A DNA stretch of 64,000 bases from Lysobacter sp. K5869 (GTDB lineage: Bacteria; Pseudomonadota; Gammaproteobacteria; Xanthomonadales; Xanthomonadaceae): positions 3,511,001 through 3,575,000 of the forward strand of contig NZ_CP072597.1 of NCBI RefSeq assembly GCF_018847975.1. Direction: 5' to 3'. A program made the position numbers and the translations under genes. The notes beneath the pieces were generated by a model. The model was not told the origin of the DNA and searched no databases. It saw nothing but the letters and a program-made list of their open reading frames with translations. This document shows positions 35,626-46,275 of this stretch, one piece after another (position 1 is the first letter of the stretch; each line of letters starts with the position of its first letter).

Positions 35626-35669
35626 GGCAGACCGGGGCCGACGTTGGGCAGGGGCGGCCTGAGTCGCGC

Positions 35670-35990
35670 TCAGGCGTGGCGTTTTTGCGCGGCCTCGAAC
35701 GCGGCCAGCTGCTCCGGCGTCGCGTCCTTCTGGAATTGCGCTTTCCATTGCGCGAACGGCATGCCGTAGATCGCTTCGCGCGCCTGATCCTTGCTCATCG
35801 CCTGGCCGCGTTCGACGGCGGCGTCGCGGTACCAGTCCGCCAGGCAGTTGCGGCAGAAGCCGGCGAGGATCATCAGGTCGATGTTCTGCACGTCGGTGCG
35901 CTCGTGCATCAGGTGGGCGAGCAGGCGGCGGAAGGCGGCGGCCTGCAGGGCGAGGGTGTCGGCGTCGGGGGCGGGATCGGTCTGGCTCAT
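35670..35990 (-). CDS. DUF1244 domain-containing protein
   Basis: This 106-residue cytoplasmic protein has a strongly conserved block, ILAGFCRNCLADWYRDAA (about residues 42-59), followed by MSKDQAREAIYGMPFAQWKAQFQ. These are the hallmarks of the DUF1244 (SMc04008-like) family of small all-helical proteins, whose function is not established. The two Cys in CRNC could bind metal. It is divergent from folD, with 127 bases between starts. Confidence 0.9.
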   Translation of the reverse strand: MSQTDPAPDADTLALQAAAFRRLLAHLMHERTDVQNIDLMILAGFCRNCLADWYRDAAVERGQAMSKDQAREAIYGMPFAQWKAQFQKDATPEQLAAFEAAQKRHA

Positions 35991-36079
35991 AAGGGGCTCG
36001 GTGCGGCGGTCGGTCGGGCGGGGCGCGCGGCGCCTGGGCGAAATGCGCGGCGCGGCGAAATTCGGGGTGCCGGATCGGC

Positions 36080-36085
36080 GATAAT
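36080..36085 (+). promoter_or_regulatory. Possible -10 box of folD
   Basis: GATAAT lies 32 bases upstream of the folD ATG, a normal leader length. A -35 box is not obvious in the GC-rich upstream sequence. Confidence 0.3.
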
Positions 36086-36117
36086 GCGCGGCCCGACTCT
36101 ACCGCAGCCGAGCCCGC

Positions 36118-37008
36118 ATGACGCCTCCCTCGCACCCGGCCCGCATCCTCGACGGCAAGCGCATCGCCGAGGAACTGCTCGACAACCTCAAGGCCCAGGT
36201 CGACCGCCGCGTCGCCGCGGGGCTGTCGCGGCCGGGGCTGGCGGTGGTGCTGATCGGCAACGACCCGGCCTCCTCGGTGTACGTGCGCAACAAGCGCCGC
36301 GCCGCGCAGAAGGTCGGCATCCGCGCGATCGACTACGACCTGCCGGCCGATCCCGGCGACGAGGCGCTGCTGGCCCTGATCGACAAGCTCAACGCCGATC
36401 CCGAGGTGCACGGCATCCTGGTCCAGCTGCCGCTGCCCGACCGCCGCGACGCCACCGCGCTGATCCACCGCATCGACCCGCGCAAGGACGTCGACGGCTT
36501 CCACCCGGAAAACGTCGGCCACCTGATGCTGCGCCAGTTCGGCCTGCGCCCGTGCACCCCGCGCGGCATCACCACGCTGCTGGGCTACACCGACCGCCCG
36601 GTGCGCGGGCAGAGCGCGACCATCGTCGGCGTCAGCAACCACGTCGGCCGGCCGATGGCGCTGGAGCTGCTGATCGCCGGCTGCACCGTCACCAGCTGCC
36701 ACAAATTCACCCCGATGGCGGTGTTGGAGCAGTCGGTGCGCAACGCCGACATCCTGGTGGTCGCGGTCGGCCGCCCGGGGCTGATCCCGGGCGAATGGGT
36801 CAAGCCGGGCGCGGTGGTGATCGATGTGGGCATCAACCGCCTCGACGACGGCCGCCTGGTCGGCGACGTGGGTTTCGCGGCGGCGGCTGAGCGCGCCAGC
36901 TGGATTACGCCGGTGCCGGGCGGGGTCGGGCCGATGACGGTCGCCACGCTGATGCAGAACACGCTGGAAGCGGCCGAGGCGGCGGACAAGGCGGCCGGGC
37001 GGGGCTGA
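36118..37008 (+). CDS. folD: Bifunctional methylenetetrahydrofolate dehydrogenase / methenyltetrahydrofolate cyclohydrolase
   Basis: This 296-residue enzyme interconverts 5,10-methylene-, methenyl- and 10-formyl-tetrahydrofolate, supplying formyl groups for purine synthesis. Catalytic and cofactor motifs are visible: [20 protein letters not shown] with the catalytic Lys near residue 62, VQLPLPDR near residue 103, and [15 protein letters not shown], the NADP-binding loop near residue 170. [22 protein letters not shown] near residue 263 closes the family signature. guaB and guaA follow in the same direction. Confidence 0.96.
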   Translation: MTPPSHPARILDGKRIAEELLDNLKAQVDRRVAAGLSRPGLAVVLIGNDPASSVYVRNKRRAAQKVGIRAIDYDLPADPGDEALLALIDKLNADPEVHGILVQLPLPDRRDATALIHRIDPRKDVDGFHPENVGHLMLRQFGLRPCTPRGITTLLGYTDRPVRGQSATIVGVSNHVGRPMALELLIAGCTVTSCHKFTPMAVLEQSVRNADILVVAVGRPGLIPGEWVKPGAVVIDVGINRLDDGRLVGDVGFAAAAERASWITPVPGGVGPMTVATLMQNTLEAAEAADKAAGRG

Positions 37009-38901
<1,893 letters not shown>

Positions 38902-38902
<1 letters not shown>

Positions 38903-39069
38903 GGGGAAAAGGGATTAGGGAATGAAGGGAATGGCGGCCGCGCGATCGCTTTGGTTCGTGCGCGGATTCGCCGGCAGCCATTCCTCATGATGCGTATGAC
39001 CCGCAGCGGCCCCCATCCCCGACACCCGCCATTCCCCTCGTTCCCTTCAATCCCTTCATTCCCCGCCTC
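38902..39069. repeat. GGGAATG-type inverted-repeat element between guaB and guaA
   Basis: The left arm reads GAGGGGAAAAGGGATTAGGG and continues to AATGAAGGGAATGGCGG. The right arm, CGCCATTCCCCTCGTTCCC to CATTCCCCGCCTC, is its complement. The two arms could pair over about 35 bases with small gaps and enclose some 80 bases. This is the cleanest copy of the family, and it fills the whole guaB-guaA gap. Confidence 0.8.
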
Positions 39070-40638
39070 ATGACCGACATCCATAGCGACAAAATCCTGA
39101 TCCTCGATTTCGGCGCGCAGTACACCCAGCTGATCGCCCGCCGCATCCGCGAGCTCGGCGTGTATTGCGAAATCTGGGCCTGGGACCACGATCCGGCCGA
39201 GATCGAAGCCTACGGCGCCAAGGGCATCATCCTGTCCGGCGGCCCCGAATCGACCACGCTGCCGGGGGCGCCGCGCGCGCCGCAGCAAGTGTTCGACGCC
39301 AGCCTGCCGATCCTGGGCATCTGCTACGGCATGCAGACCATGGCCGCGCAGCTCGGCGGCGCGACGGAGGCGGCGGACCAGCGCGAGTTCGGCCACGCCG
39401 AGGTGCAGTTGGTCGCGCAGGACCGCTTGTTCGACGGCCTCAAGGATCACCCGGGTTCGCCGCCGCGCCTGGACGTGTGGATGAGCCACGGCGACCACGT
39501 GTCGAAGGCGCCGGACGGTTTCGTCGTCACCGCCAAGACCGACCGCATCCCGGTCGCCGCCTTCGCCGACGACGCGCGCCGCTGGTACGGCGTGCAGTTC
39601 CACCCGGAAGTGACCCACACCAAGCAGGGCCAGACCCTGCTGCGCCGCTTCGTGGTCGACATCTGCGGCTGCCAGACGCTGTGGACCGCCGCGCACATCA
39701 TCGACGACCAGATCGCGCGCGTGCGCGAGCAGGTCGGCGGCGACGAGGTCATCCTCGGCCTGTCCGGCGGCGTCGATTCCTCGGTGGTGGCGGCGCTGCT
39801 GCACAAGGCCATCGGCGATCAGCTCACCTGCGTGTTCGTCGACACCGGCTTGCTGCGCTACAACGAAGGCGACCAGGTGATGGCGATGTTCGCCGAGCAC
39901 ATGGGCGTCAAGGTCGTGCGCGTCAACGCCGCCGACCGTTATTTCGAGAAGCTCAAGGGCGTCAGCGATCCGGAAGCCAAGCGCAAGATCATCGGCAACC
40001 TGTTCGTCGAGATCTTCGACGAAGAATCGCAGAAGCTCGGCAACGCCAAGTGGCTGGCGCAGGGCACGATCTACCCGGACGTGATCGAGTCCGCCGGCAG
40101 CAAGACCGGCAAGGCCCACGTCATCAAGAGCCACCACAACGTCGGCGGCTTGCCCGAGGACATGAAGCTCGGCCTGGTCGAGCCGCTGCGCGAACTGTTC
40201 AAGGACGAAGTGCGGCGCCTGGGCGTCGAACTCGGCCTGCCGCGCGAGATGGTCTACCGCCATCCGTTCCCGGGCCCGGGCCTGGGCGTGCGCATCCTCG
40301 GCGAGGTCAAGCGCGACTACGCCGACCTGCTGGCCCGCGCCGACCATATCTTCATCGACGAACTGCGCAAGGCCGGCCTGTACGACAAGACCAGTCAGGC
40401 CTTCGCGGTGTTCCTGCCGGTCAAGTCGGTCGGCGTGGTCGGCGACGCGCGCGCCTACGAGTGGGTGATCGCGCTGCGCGCGGTGGAGACCATCGACTTC
40501 ATGACCGCGCATTGGGCGCACTTGCCGTACGACTTCCTCGGCACGGTGTCCAACCGGATCATCAACGAGCTGTCGGGCGTGTCGCGCGTGGTGTACGACA
40601 TCAGCGGCAAGCCACCGGCGACGATCGAGTGGGAGTGA
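39070..40638 (+). CDS. guaA: GMP synthase (glutamine-hydrolysing)
   Basis: This 522-residue enzyme aminates XMP to GMP using glutamine and ATP. The class I amidotransferase domain (about residues 8-205) has the nucleophile Cys85 in GICYGMQTM, with the His/Glu pair in FHPEVTHT near residue 180. The PP-loop [17 protein letters not shown] near residue 230 begins the ATP pyrophosphatase domain, and the C-terminal dimerisation domain ends KPPATIEWE, as usual. A terminator follows 25 bases later. Confidence 0.98.
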   Translation: MTDIHSDKILILDFGAQYTQLIARRIRELGVYCEIWAWDHDPAEIEAYGAKGIILSGGPESTTLPGAPRAPQQVFDASLPILGICYGMQTMAAQLGGATEAADQREFGHAEVQLVAQDRLFDGLKDHPGSPPRLDVWMSHGDHVSKAPDGFVVTAKTDRIPVAAFADDARRWYGVQFHPEVTHTKQGQTLLRRFVVDICGCQTLWTAAHIIDDQIARVREQVGGDEVILGLSGGVDSSVVAALLHKAIGDQLTCVFVDTGLLRYNEGDQVMAMFAEHMGVKVVRVNAADRYFEKLKGVSDPEAKRKIIGNLFVEIFDEESQKLGNAKWLAQGTIYPDVIESAGSKTGKAHVIKSHHNVGGLPEDMKLGLVEPLRELFKDEVRRLGVELGLPREMVYRHPFPGPGLGVRILGEVKRDYADLLARADHIFIDELRKAGLYDKTSQAFAVFLPVKSVGVVGDARAYEWVIALRAVETIDFMTAHWAHLPYDFLGTVSNRIINELSGVSRVVYDISGKPPATIEWE

Positions 40639-40662
40639 GCCCGCGGGCTCGCTGAAGCGACG

Positions 40663-40690
40663 AAAGGCCGCGCGCGAGCGCGGCCTTTTC
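40663..40690 (+). terminator. Intrinsic terminator after guaA
   Basis: AAAGGCCGCG-CGCGAG-CGCGGCCTTT followed by TCGTTT lies 25 bases after the guaA stop. Confidence 0.85.
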
Positions 40691-41409
40691 GTTTGCGGGC
40701 GTTCGGTCGCGGGCGGTGTTCGCGGTGCGCGGATCGAGCGTAGGGCGATGTCGTGGGCGCGGGCTCGCTCGCTGCGTTCGCAGGACTTCGCCGCGATCGC
40801 GCGGCGGTGCGGACCTTCCTCGGCGCGCGCGCCGAGCGGACGCGGCGCTTCGATGCCGAATGCGCAGCGAGCGTTTTGCAGTGCGGCAATTCCCTGCGCC
40901 GGCAGGCTTTGCGCGGCGCCGAAGAGTCTGCGGCGAGCGAAAAACTGTGCGCATCGCGGCCGATGCTTGCCCATCGCGGCCGCACGAGCGCGGCGTGGCC
41001 GCCCGCGCGTTCGCCCGCGCCGCATTGTGTGATGGATAACGCGTTACCGTCGCGACGTCGGGCGTAGCGTTCGCCTTCGTCCGCGCGCAGGCCGCCTGCG
41101 ACGCGACGCCGGAGGACCATGGATGTCCGCAGTCGCAGCGACCTCTTGCATCGGTTTGCGCGCCCGTTCCTACCGGTGCGCGGGCAACGCCCGCGCCGCG
41201 TCGAATTTCTTACTCAACTCGCCCGCCGCCGCGCGCCGCGGCGTTCGCCCCCATCGACTCGCATCGCCTGTCGGCCCCGCGCCGGGCGCGATGCACGGCC
41301 GCGGACGGACCCGCGGCGTTCGCGCCGGACGGCAGCCGCCGCCGGCTTCTCCGCCGCGCGCCGCCGGATGCGCGCGCCCGGCCATCGCCACCGAAGACAG
41401 GAGTGCGTC
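40691..41409. other. Gap of about 720 bases without a recognisable gene
   Basis: Several overlapping Arg/Ala-rich open frames on both strands are typical GC-rich noise without conserved motifs. A slightly AT-richer stretch near 41028-41058 (TGTGTGATGGATAACGCGTT) could hold a promoter, but I cannot define it. The last bases carry the ribosome-binding site of the Cys-rich peptide. Confidence 0.5.
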
Positions 41410-41568
41410 ATGCAGAGGATGTCCCGCGCCAAGCTGTTCCTGACCTGCTGTGCGTTCGCGTTCGGCCTGACCGTCAGCTTGTCCGCGTTCGCGCGGCCGT
41501 GCTGCAGCAGCTGCGACGAGAGCCAACCCGATTCGCGTTGCTGGGCGATCTGCACGCCGGGTTGCTGA
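41410..41568 (+). CDS. Small exported cysteine-rich peptide, function unknown
   Basis: This 52-residue protein starts at MQRMSRAKLFLTCCAFAFGL, with an AGGAG ribosome-binding site about 6 bases upstream. The first 28 residues form a signal peptide ending SAFA. The predicted mature peptide has only 24 residues and six Cys in the pattern CC-x2-C-x8-C-x3-C-x3-C, with Trp and Pro-Gly near the end. A clean intrinsic terminator follows 18 bases after the stop, so this is its own transcription unit. I recognise no family. Possible roles include a disulfide-rich antimicrobial or signalling peptide or a metal-binding peptide; nothing here decides. The long open frame upstream in the same phase lacks coding character. 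Confidence 0.75.
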   Translation: MQRMSRAKLFLTCCAFAFGLTVSLSAFARPCCSSCDESQPDSRCWAICTPGC

Positions 41569-41586
41569 GCCCGGGTTGCGCGATCG

Positions 41587-41613
41587 AAGGGGGCGGGCGA
41601 CCGCCCCCTTTTC
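41587..41613 (+). terminator. Intrinsic terminator after the Cys-rich peptide gene
   Basis: AAGGGGGCGG-GCGA-CCGCCCCCTT then TTCG forms a strong 10-bp stem with a T-run, directly behind the small gene. Confidence 0.88.
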
Positions 41614-42001
41614 GTTGCGGGCGGCGCGAGGGTGCGCGGCGCGAATTCGCCGTGCCGCCTCGTGCGTGGGCGCCTGCGACGGCGGCTCAAACGGCGCTTT
41701 GCCGAGGAAGCCCGACCGGCGCCGAATCCGTATCGCTCGATGGCCCCGCACGCCGACTCCGGCCCGCCTCGGGCCGGCTTCGCGCCCTTGTCTATGCCGA
41801 TCCCGACGATTCGCGCCGATTGCCTGAATTAGGACAATTCCAGGCCGCAATGCCCCGTAGCCTGATCGCGCTGGAGGCAGTCCCGGCGCTCGCCCCGCGC
41901 GCCGGCCGGCGGCGTTGTCGAATCCGCGCCCTCCGGTTCGTCGTCTTGTCGTAAGCCGGCCGCTGCCCCGCCGCCGGCGCGAGTCCGATCAGGAGATACG
42001 T
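41614..42001. other. Gap without a convincing gene
   Basis: Short open frames exist but none has a ribosome-binding site plus recognisable protein features. The region near 41818-41845 (TTGCCTGAATTAGGACAATT) is AT-richer and could contain the promoter for the small gene at 42002. I see no repeats of the families found elsewhere. Confidence 0.4.
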
Positions 42002-42238
42002 ATGGACAGGTACCTGCCGTTGGCCGCGGCGCTGCTGGCGCTGCCGCATTTGTTGTCGATCGCGATCCGCGACGAACCGGCCGCGGCGGCCGTGGCGCGC
42101 ACGCCGCGCGCGGTGGCGGCATCGGCGCCGGCCGCGACCACTGCGCGTTGCGCGCTGACGCTGCCGCGCACGCTCGCGCGGGTACCGGCGCGGGCCGGCG
42201 TGGCCGCGGCGGCGCAGCAGATCCACTTGCAGCGCTGA
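42002..42238 (+). CDS. Small Ala-rich protein with N-terminal hydrophobic segment
   Basis: A 78-residue open frame starts at MDRYLPLAAALLALPHLLSIAI, with CAGGAGATA about 7 bases upstream as a good ribosome-binding site. The N-terminus could be a signal peptide or anchor; the rest is Ala/Arg-rich with one Cys and no known motif. The presence of a ribosome-binding site and a hydrophobic start argues for a real gene, but low complexity in a GC-rich genome keeps confidence modest. It converges with the TetR gene downstream. Confidence 0.5.
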   Translation: MDRYLPLAAALLALPHLLSIAIRDEPAAAAVARTPRAVAASAPAATTARCALTLPRTLARVPARAGVAAAAQQIHLQR

Positions 42239-42317
42239 GCTGCGCTCAACGCCACGCGGACAGGCGCGCGTCGACGACGCGGCGTTTCGCGCGGCGATGG
42301 CGCGAAGCGAGGCCGGC

Positions 42318-43019
42318 TCAAGCCGCCGGCCACATCCGCAGCGCCGTGCGCAGCACCTCGCGCAGCTGCTGCGCGCTGGCGCCGTCGCGGGCCTGGATCG
42401 ACAAGCCTTGCACCACGGTCGAAAGGAATTTGGCCAGCGCCGCGGCGTCCGCATCGGCGGCGACGTCGCCCTCGCGCTGGCCGCGCTCGATGCGTTCGCG
42501 GAAACCCGCTTCGATGCCGGCGCGGTGCGCGGCCAGTTCCTCGCGCAACTGCGTCGCCGCCTCGCCGAAGCCGCCGGTTTCGGCCGACACCAGCATGCAG
42601 CCCGAGCGGGCGGGGCAGTCGGCGAACCCGTCGGCGATGGCGTCGAACAAGCGCTCGAAGGCTGCGCGCGCACTCAATCCGGGCAGCGCCAGCGCTTGTC
42701 CACGCTCAAGTCGGAACTGTTGCAGATAGCGCTGCAGCGCGGCGCGGAACAACTCTTCCTTGCTGCCGAACACCGCATAGAGGCTGGGCGCGCTGACACC
42801 GACGGCGGCGGTGAGCTCGCTGATCGAGGTGGCCTCGAAGCCGCGCTGCCAGAACAGGCGCATCGCCGTTTCCAGCGCTTGCTCGCGGTCGAAGCCGCGC
42901 GGGCGGCCGCGCGGTCGGCGCGGCGCGGGCGCGACCGTTTCGCCGGGGGGCGAAACGGCCTCGGCGGCGGGCACGGAGCCGCCGCCGGATCGCTGCGGAT
43001 TTGCAACGCCGAATTTCAT
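42318..43019 (-). CDS. TetR/AcrR-family transcriptional regulator
   Basis: From MKFGVANPQR the protein has 233 residues; an ATG at 43040 would add seven. About 40 Pro/Arg-rich residues precede the helix-turn-helix (RGFDREQALETAMRLFWQRGFEATSISELTAAVGVSAPSLYAVFGSKEELFRAAL). The C-terminal part has AFERLFDAIADGFADCPARSGCMLVSA, the TetR_C pattern of AcuR/YcdC-like repressors that sense small electrophiles or organic acids. It is divergent from a DUF1993 gene 117 bases away, the likely target. Confidence 0.9.
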   Translation of the reverse strand: MKFGVANPQRSGGGSVPAAEAVSPPGETVAPAPRRPRGRPRGFDREQALETAMRLFWQRGFEATSISELTAAVGVSAPSLYAVFGSKEELFRAALQRYLQQFRLERGQALALPGLSARAAFERLFDAIADGFADCPARSGCMLVSAETGGFGEAATQLREELAAHRAGIEAGFRERIERGQREGDVAADADAAALAKFLSTVVQGLSIQARDGASAQQLREVLRTALRMWPAA

Positions 43020-43136
43020 AACGATCGATAGTAAATTCATTGACCCGCGCCGGGCAAGCGCTCAGACTCGGCCGGCCCGCGCGCTGCGCGGGTCGTCCAC
43101 GACTTCTGTTTCCCCGCCACGCAAACAGGAAACCCC

Positions 43137-43646
43137 ATGAGCCTCTCGCTCTACGACATCTCCGTGCCCGCGTTCCAGCGCGGCCTCGACGTGCTCTCGC
43201 ACCTGCTCGACAAGGGCGTCGCCCACATCCGCGAACAGGGCGGCGACCCCGCGCAGCTGCTGACCGGCCGCCTCGCGCCGGACATGTACACCTTGATCGG
43301 CCAGGTCCAGTCGGCCAGCGACGCGGCCAAGTTCGGCGCCGCGCGTCTGGCCGGCATCGCGCCGCCGAGCTTTCCCGACACCGAGACCACGCTGGAGGAA
43401 CTGCGCGAGCGCATCGCCAAGACCCAGGACTTCCTGCGCAGCGTGAGCCCGCAGAGCATGGACGGGCAGGAAGAGCGCGAGATCGTGATCCGCCCGGGCG
43501 GCCGCGAGCTCACCTTCGTCGCCCGCGACTACATCCGCGGTTTCGTGCTGCCGAACTTCTATTTCCACCTCACCACCGCCTACGGCATCCTGCGCCACCT
43601 CGGCGTGCCGCTGGGCAAGATGGACTATCTGCGCGGCGCCGCCTGA
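43137..43646 (+). CDS. DUF1993 domain-containing protein
   Basis: This 169-residue protein covers the whole DUF1993 family. It begins SLSLYDISVPAFQRGLDVLSHLLDKG; a middle part contains LAPDMYTLIGQVQSASDAAKFGAARL, and RDYIRGFVLPNFYFHLTTAYGILRHLGVPLGK ends the domain. The fold is a DinB-like four-helix bundle; the conserved His in FYFHLTTAY may bind metal. Function is unknown. Divergent orientation with the TetR gene suggests induction by that regulator's ligand. Confidence 0.93.
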   Translation: MSLSLYDISVPAFQRGLDVLSHLLDKGVAHIREQGGDPAQLLTGRLAPDMYTLIGQVQSASDAAKFGAARLAGIAPPSFPDTETTLEELRERIAKTQDFLRSVSPQSMDGQEEREIVIRPGGRELTFVARDYIRGFVLPNFYFHLTTAYGILRHLGVPLGKMDYLRGAA

Positions 43647-43745
43647 GCGCGCGCGGTCGCCGCGCCCGCATCCGTCGAACGCGTCGCGCCTGCGCACCCG
43701 CCGCCCGCGCGCGGCGGGTGCGGCCGGCGCGCGGCTGCACCATAA

Positions 43746-44276
<531 letters not shown>

Positions 44277-44310
44277 GCGCGGATCTGGGGTTCTGCGCGA
44301 ACGGAGACTG

Positions 44311-44396
44311 CGCGGTCGCGACTCGCGTCGCTCCTACAGGGGCTCGGCGCGACTACGGGCTCGCCGTGTAGGAGCGACGCGAGTCGCGACCGCGCC
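44311..44396. repeat. Inverted pair of GTAG-type REP elements
   Basis: The left arm (44311-44339) and the right arm (44367-44396, GTGTAGGAGCGACGCGAGTC) are near-perfect inverted copies separated by 27 bases, the same spacing as at 12592-12680. The base pairs that differ (GACGCGAGTC instead of GGCGCGAGCC) are compensatory and keep the stem. Confidence 0.8.
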
Positions 44397-44417
44397 AACG
44401 ACGAACCCCGCGATCCG

Positions 44418-44480
44418 CGCGCAACCGCCGGCCCGAACGCGCGCAACCGCCGGCCCGAACGCGCGCAACCGCCGCGCGCC
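44418..44480. repeat. 22-bp tandem repeat, nearly three copies
   Basis: CGCGCAACCGCCGGCCCGAA is repeated with a two-base CG spacer (starting at 44418, 44440 and 44462), the last copy truncated. It lies at the 3' end of the gene at 44481. Confidence 0.8.
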
Positions 44481-45095
44481 TCAACGCAACGCGGCCAACG
44501 CCTTGCGCGCTTCCTCGCTGAACCGCTGCGCTTCCTGCTGCGAATACAACTGCCCGGCGAGCTGCGAGATCGCCCGCTGCGGATCGCCGCCGGCCGCGTC
44601 GAAGGCTTCCTGGCACAGCATCCCGGCGATCGGCCCGAGATAATTCAGCGCGACCTGCTCCACCGCCTGCCGCACATGCGGATTCACCACGATCGCTTCC
44701 GCCGCGGCGGGCGCGGCGGCGCCGTTGGACGCCGGCGGCGGCGAGGGCGTCGCCGCGGGCGCGTACTGATACTGCTGCCCGCCCAGATCGTGCTCGAACC
44801 CGCCGAGGATCCATTCCACCGACCCCTCGCTCAGCGGCGCGCGCCCGGGCGGCAGCGCGGCGACGCCGCTGCTCTCGAAACGCACCTTGGCCGCCGACAC
44901 CATCGACAAGCGCTGCACCGCTTCTTCGTTGCGCAGCATGCGGTAGACCACTTCCTGCACCTGGCCCTGATGCAGGCGCACGATGCAGGAGTGGTTGTCC
45001 TCGGTGACGATGTAGGCGAAGCCGGACGAGCGCTTGTGCGCCAGCGACTTGAGCTCGCGCAGCACCTGCACCAACGGGCGGAATTCGTTGCTCAT
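44481..45095 (-). CDS. Hypothetical cytoplasmic protein, partner of Cache-HAMP receptor
   Basis: This 204-residue protein starts MSNEFRPLVQVLRELKSLAHK. The N-terminal 95 residues form a compact domain (GFAYIVTEDNHSCIVRLHQGQVQEVVYRML, then VRFESSGVAALPPG) that loosely recalls PATAN/DUF4388-type domains of signalling proteins. A Pro/Ala linker (about 110-135) leads to a helical C-terminus with HVRQAVEQVALNYLGPIAGMLCQEAFDAAGG. It lies 43 bases downstream of the Cache-HAMP gene and is probably cotranscribed. It may receive the receptor's signal; that is inference. Confidence 0.75.
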   Translation of the reverse strand: MSNEFRPLVQVLRELKSLAHKRSSGFAYIVTEDNHSCIVRLHQGQVQEVVYRMLRNEEAVQRLSMVSAAKVRFESSGVAALPPGRAPLSEGSVEWILGGFEHDLGGQQYQYAPAATPSPPPASNGAAAPAAAEAIVVNPHVRQAVEQVALNYLGPIAGMLCQEAFDAAGGDPQRAISQLAGQLYSQQEAQRFSEEARKALAALR

Positions 45096-45138
45096 GCCGG
45101 GCTCCCTGACTCCCTAGGTTCGGCGTGGAAGGGCGGCG

Positions 45139-46275
45139 TCAGCGCGAGAGCTTGGCCAGCCGCTCCATCGCCACGCGCACGCTGTAGGACAGCCGCGAGA
45201 TGGCGCGGGCGAGTTTGCCGATTTCGTCCTTGAGTTCGGTCTCCTCGATGGTGTGGCCCCACTTGCCCACGCTCAGTTCTTCGGCGACCACGGTGAGGTG
45301 CTGGATCGGCTTGAGCACGCGGTTCCAGATCAGTCCCCATTGCAGGCCCAGGATCAGCGCGCACACCAGCAGGCCGATGCCGCCGATCCACAGCGACTGG
45401 CGCGCGATCGCCCTGTCCACGTCGCTCTTGGGATAGGCCGCGACCAGACTGAAACCCCAGCCCGGCACTTCCTGCTTGTCGACCACCCAATCGCTCGGCA
45501 GTTCGTGAGCGATGCGCTCGATCAGCGCCGGATCGCTGGTGGCGCCGGTCTTGGACGAGAAGCGCAGCTTGTCCTTGCCGTCGAATACGGCGATGAAGCC
45601 CGAGTCCAACACCTGGCTGGCGTCGACCACTTCCGACAGCGCCTTCAAATCGGTCTTGTAGCCCACGTACCACACGCCGATCGCGCGCTGGCTGTCGGTC
45701 TCGGCGAAGATCGGCTCGTAGCCGGTGACGTAAGGCGTGCCGAGGATGTCGACCACGCCGTAGAACGCCTCGCCCTTGCGCATGTGCGGAATCACCTGGC
45801 CGAGCGGATCGAGCTGGGTGCCGATGGCGCGGCTGCCGTCGTCCTTGCGCACGTTGGTGGCGACGCGCACGAAGTCCTCGCCGTCGCGCGCGAACAAGGT
45901 GGCGGTGCCCTGGGCGATGGCGGTGACGCCGTCGACGAGGGCGAAGTTGTTGGCCTGCGACACGCCGCCGAGCACCAGATCGTTGGCGGCGCGGCCGCCG
46001 ACGGTGACGCGGCCGCCGAGCGTGGCCGCGCCGAGCCGGCGGCCTTCGCTGCGCAACAGGCGCATGGCGTCGTGGGTGCGGTCGAGCATCACCGAGCGGG
46101 TGACCGAGAACAGGCTTTGCAGCGCTTGCGTGCGCCGTTCGATGGATTGCGACGCATCGGCGCGCACGTGGCGCGCCTGAGTCATCGCCAGCGCGACGGT
46201 CAGCACGACCACCGACACCAGCACCAGCGCCAGCACGGGCAGCAGCAGGCGCACCCGCAACGAGTGAAGAAACAT
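45139..46275 (-). CDS. Cache-HAMP transmembrane sensor lacking an output domain
   Basis: This 378-residue protein has TM1 at about residues 7-29 and a large periplasmic sensor (about 30-285) of the Cache_3/Cache_2 type, with FALVDGVTAIAQGTATLFARDGEDFVRVATNV and VGVWYVGYKTDLKAL-like features. TM2 is at about 292-314 (WIGGIGLLVCALILGLQWGL) and a HAMP domain follows (about 315-368, NRVLKPIQHLTVVAEEL). It stops about ten residues after the HAMP. No methyl-accepting, kinase or GGDEF domain follows in any frame: the next gene begins 43 bases on. The neighbour at 44481 may supply the output. Confidence 0.88.
   Translation of the reverse strand: MFLHSLRVRLLLPVLALVLVSVVVLTVALAMTQARHVRADASQSIERRTQALQSLFSVTRSVMLDRTHDAMRLLRSEGRRLGAATLGGRVTVGGRAANDLVLGGVSQANNFALVDGVTAIAQGTATLFARDGEDFVRVATNVRKDDGSRAIGTQLDPLGQVIPHMRKGEAFYGVVDILGTPYVTGYEPIFAETDSQRAIGVWYVGYKTDLKALSEVVDASQVLDSGFIAVFDGKDKLRFSSKTGATSDPALIERIAHELPSDWVVDKQEVPGWGFSLVAAYPKSDVDRAIARQSLWIGGIGLLVCALILGLQWGLIWNRVLKPIQHLTVVAEELSVGKWGHTIEETELKDEIGKLARAISRLSYSVRVAMERLAKLSR

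Larger units (their letters stand above)
35074..35669. repeat. Repeat-rich gap between DUF2272 and DUF1244 genes
   Basis: No gene is apparent in these 596 bases. From left to right they hold a 17-bp tandem repeat (35202-35252), copies of the GTCATTCCGGCGAAAGCCGG element (35280, about 35388 and inverted at 35463-35497) and a single GTAG REP arm at 35594-35625. Two copies of the palindrome lie in a longer unit of about 109 bp that includes CGACCAAAGCCGGCCGCCTG. Confidence 0.8.

Noticed and set aside
41119..41409. Upstream in-phase extension of the Cys-rich peptide gene
   Set aside because: The Arg/Pro-rich composition is noise-like; the internal ATG at 41410 has a good ribosome-binding site and opens a signal peptide.
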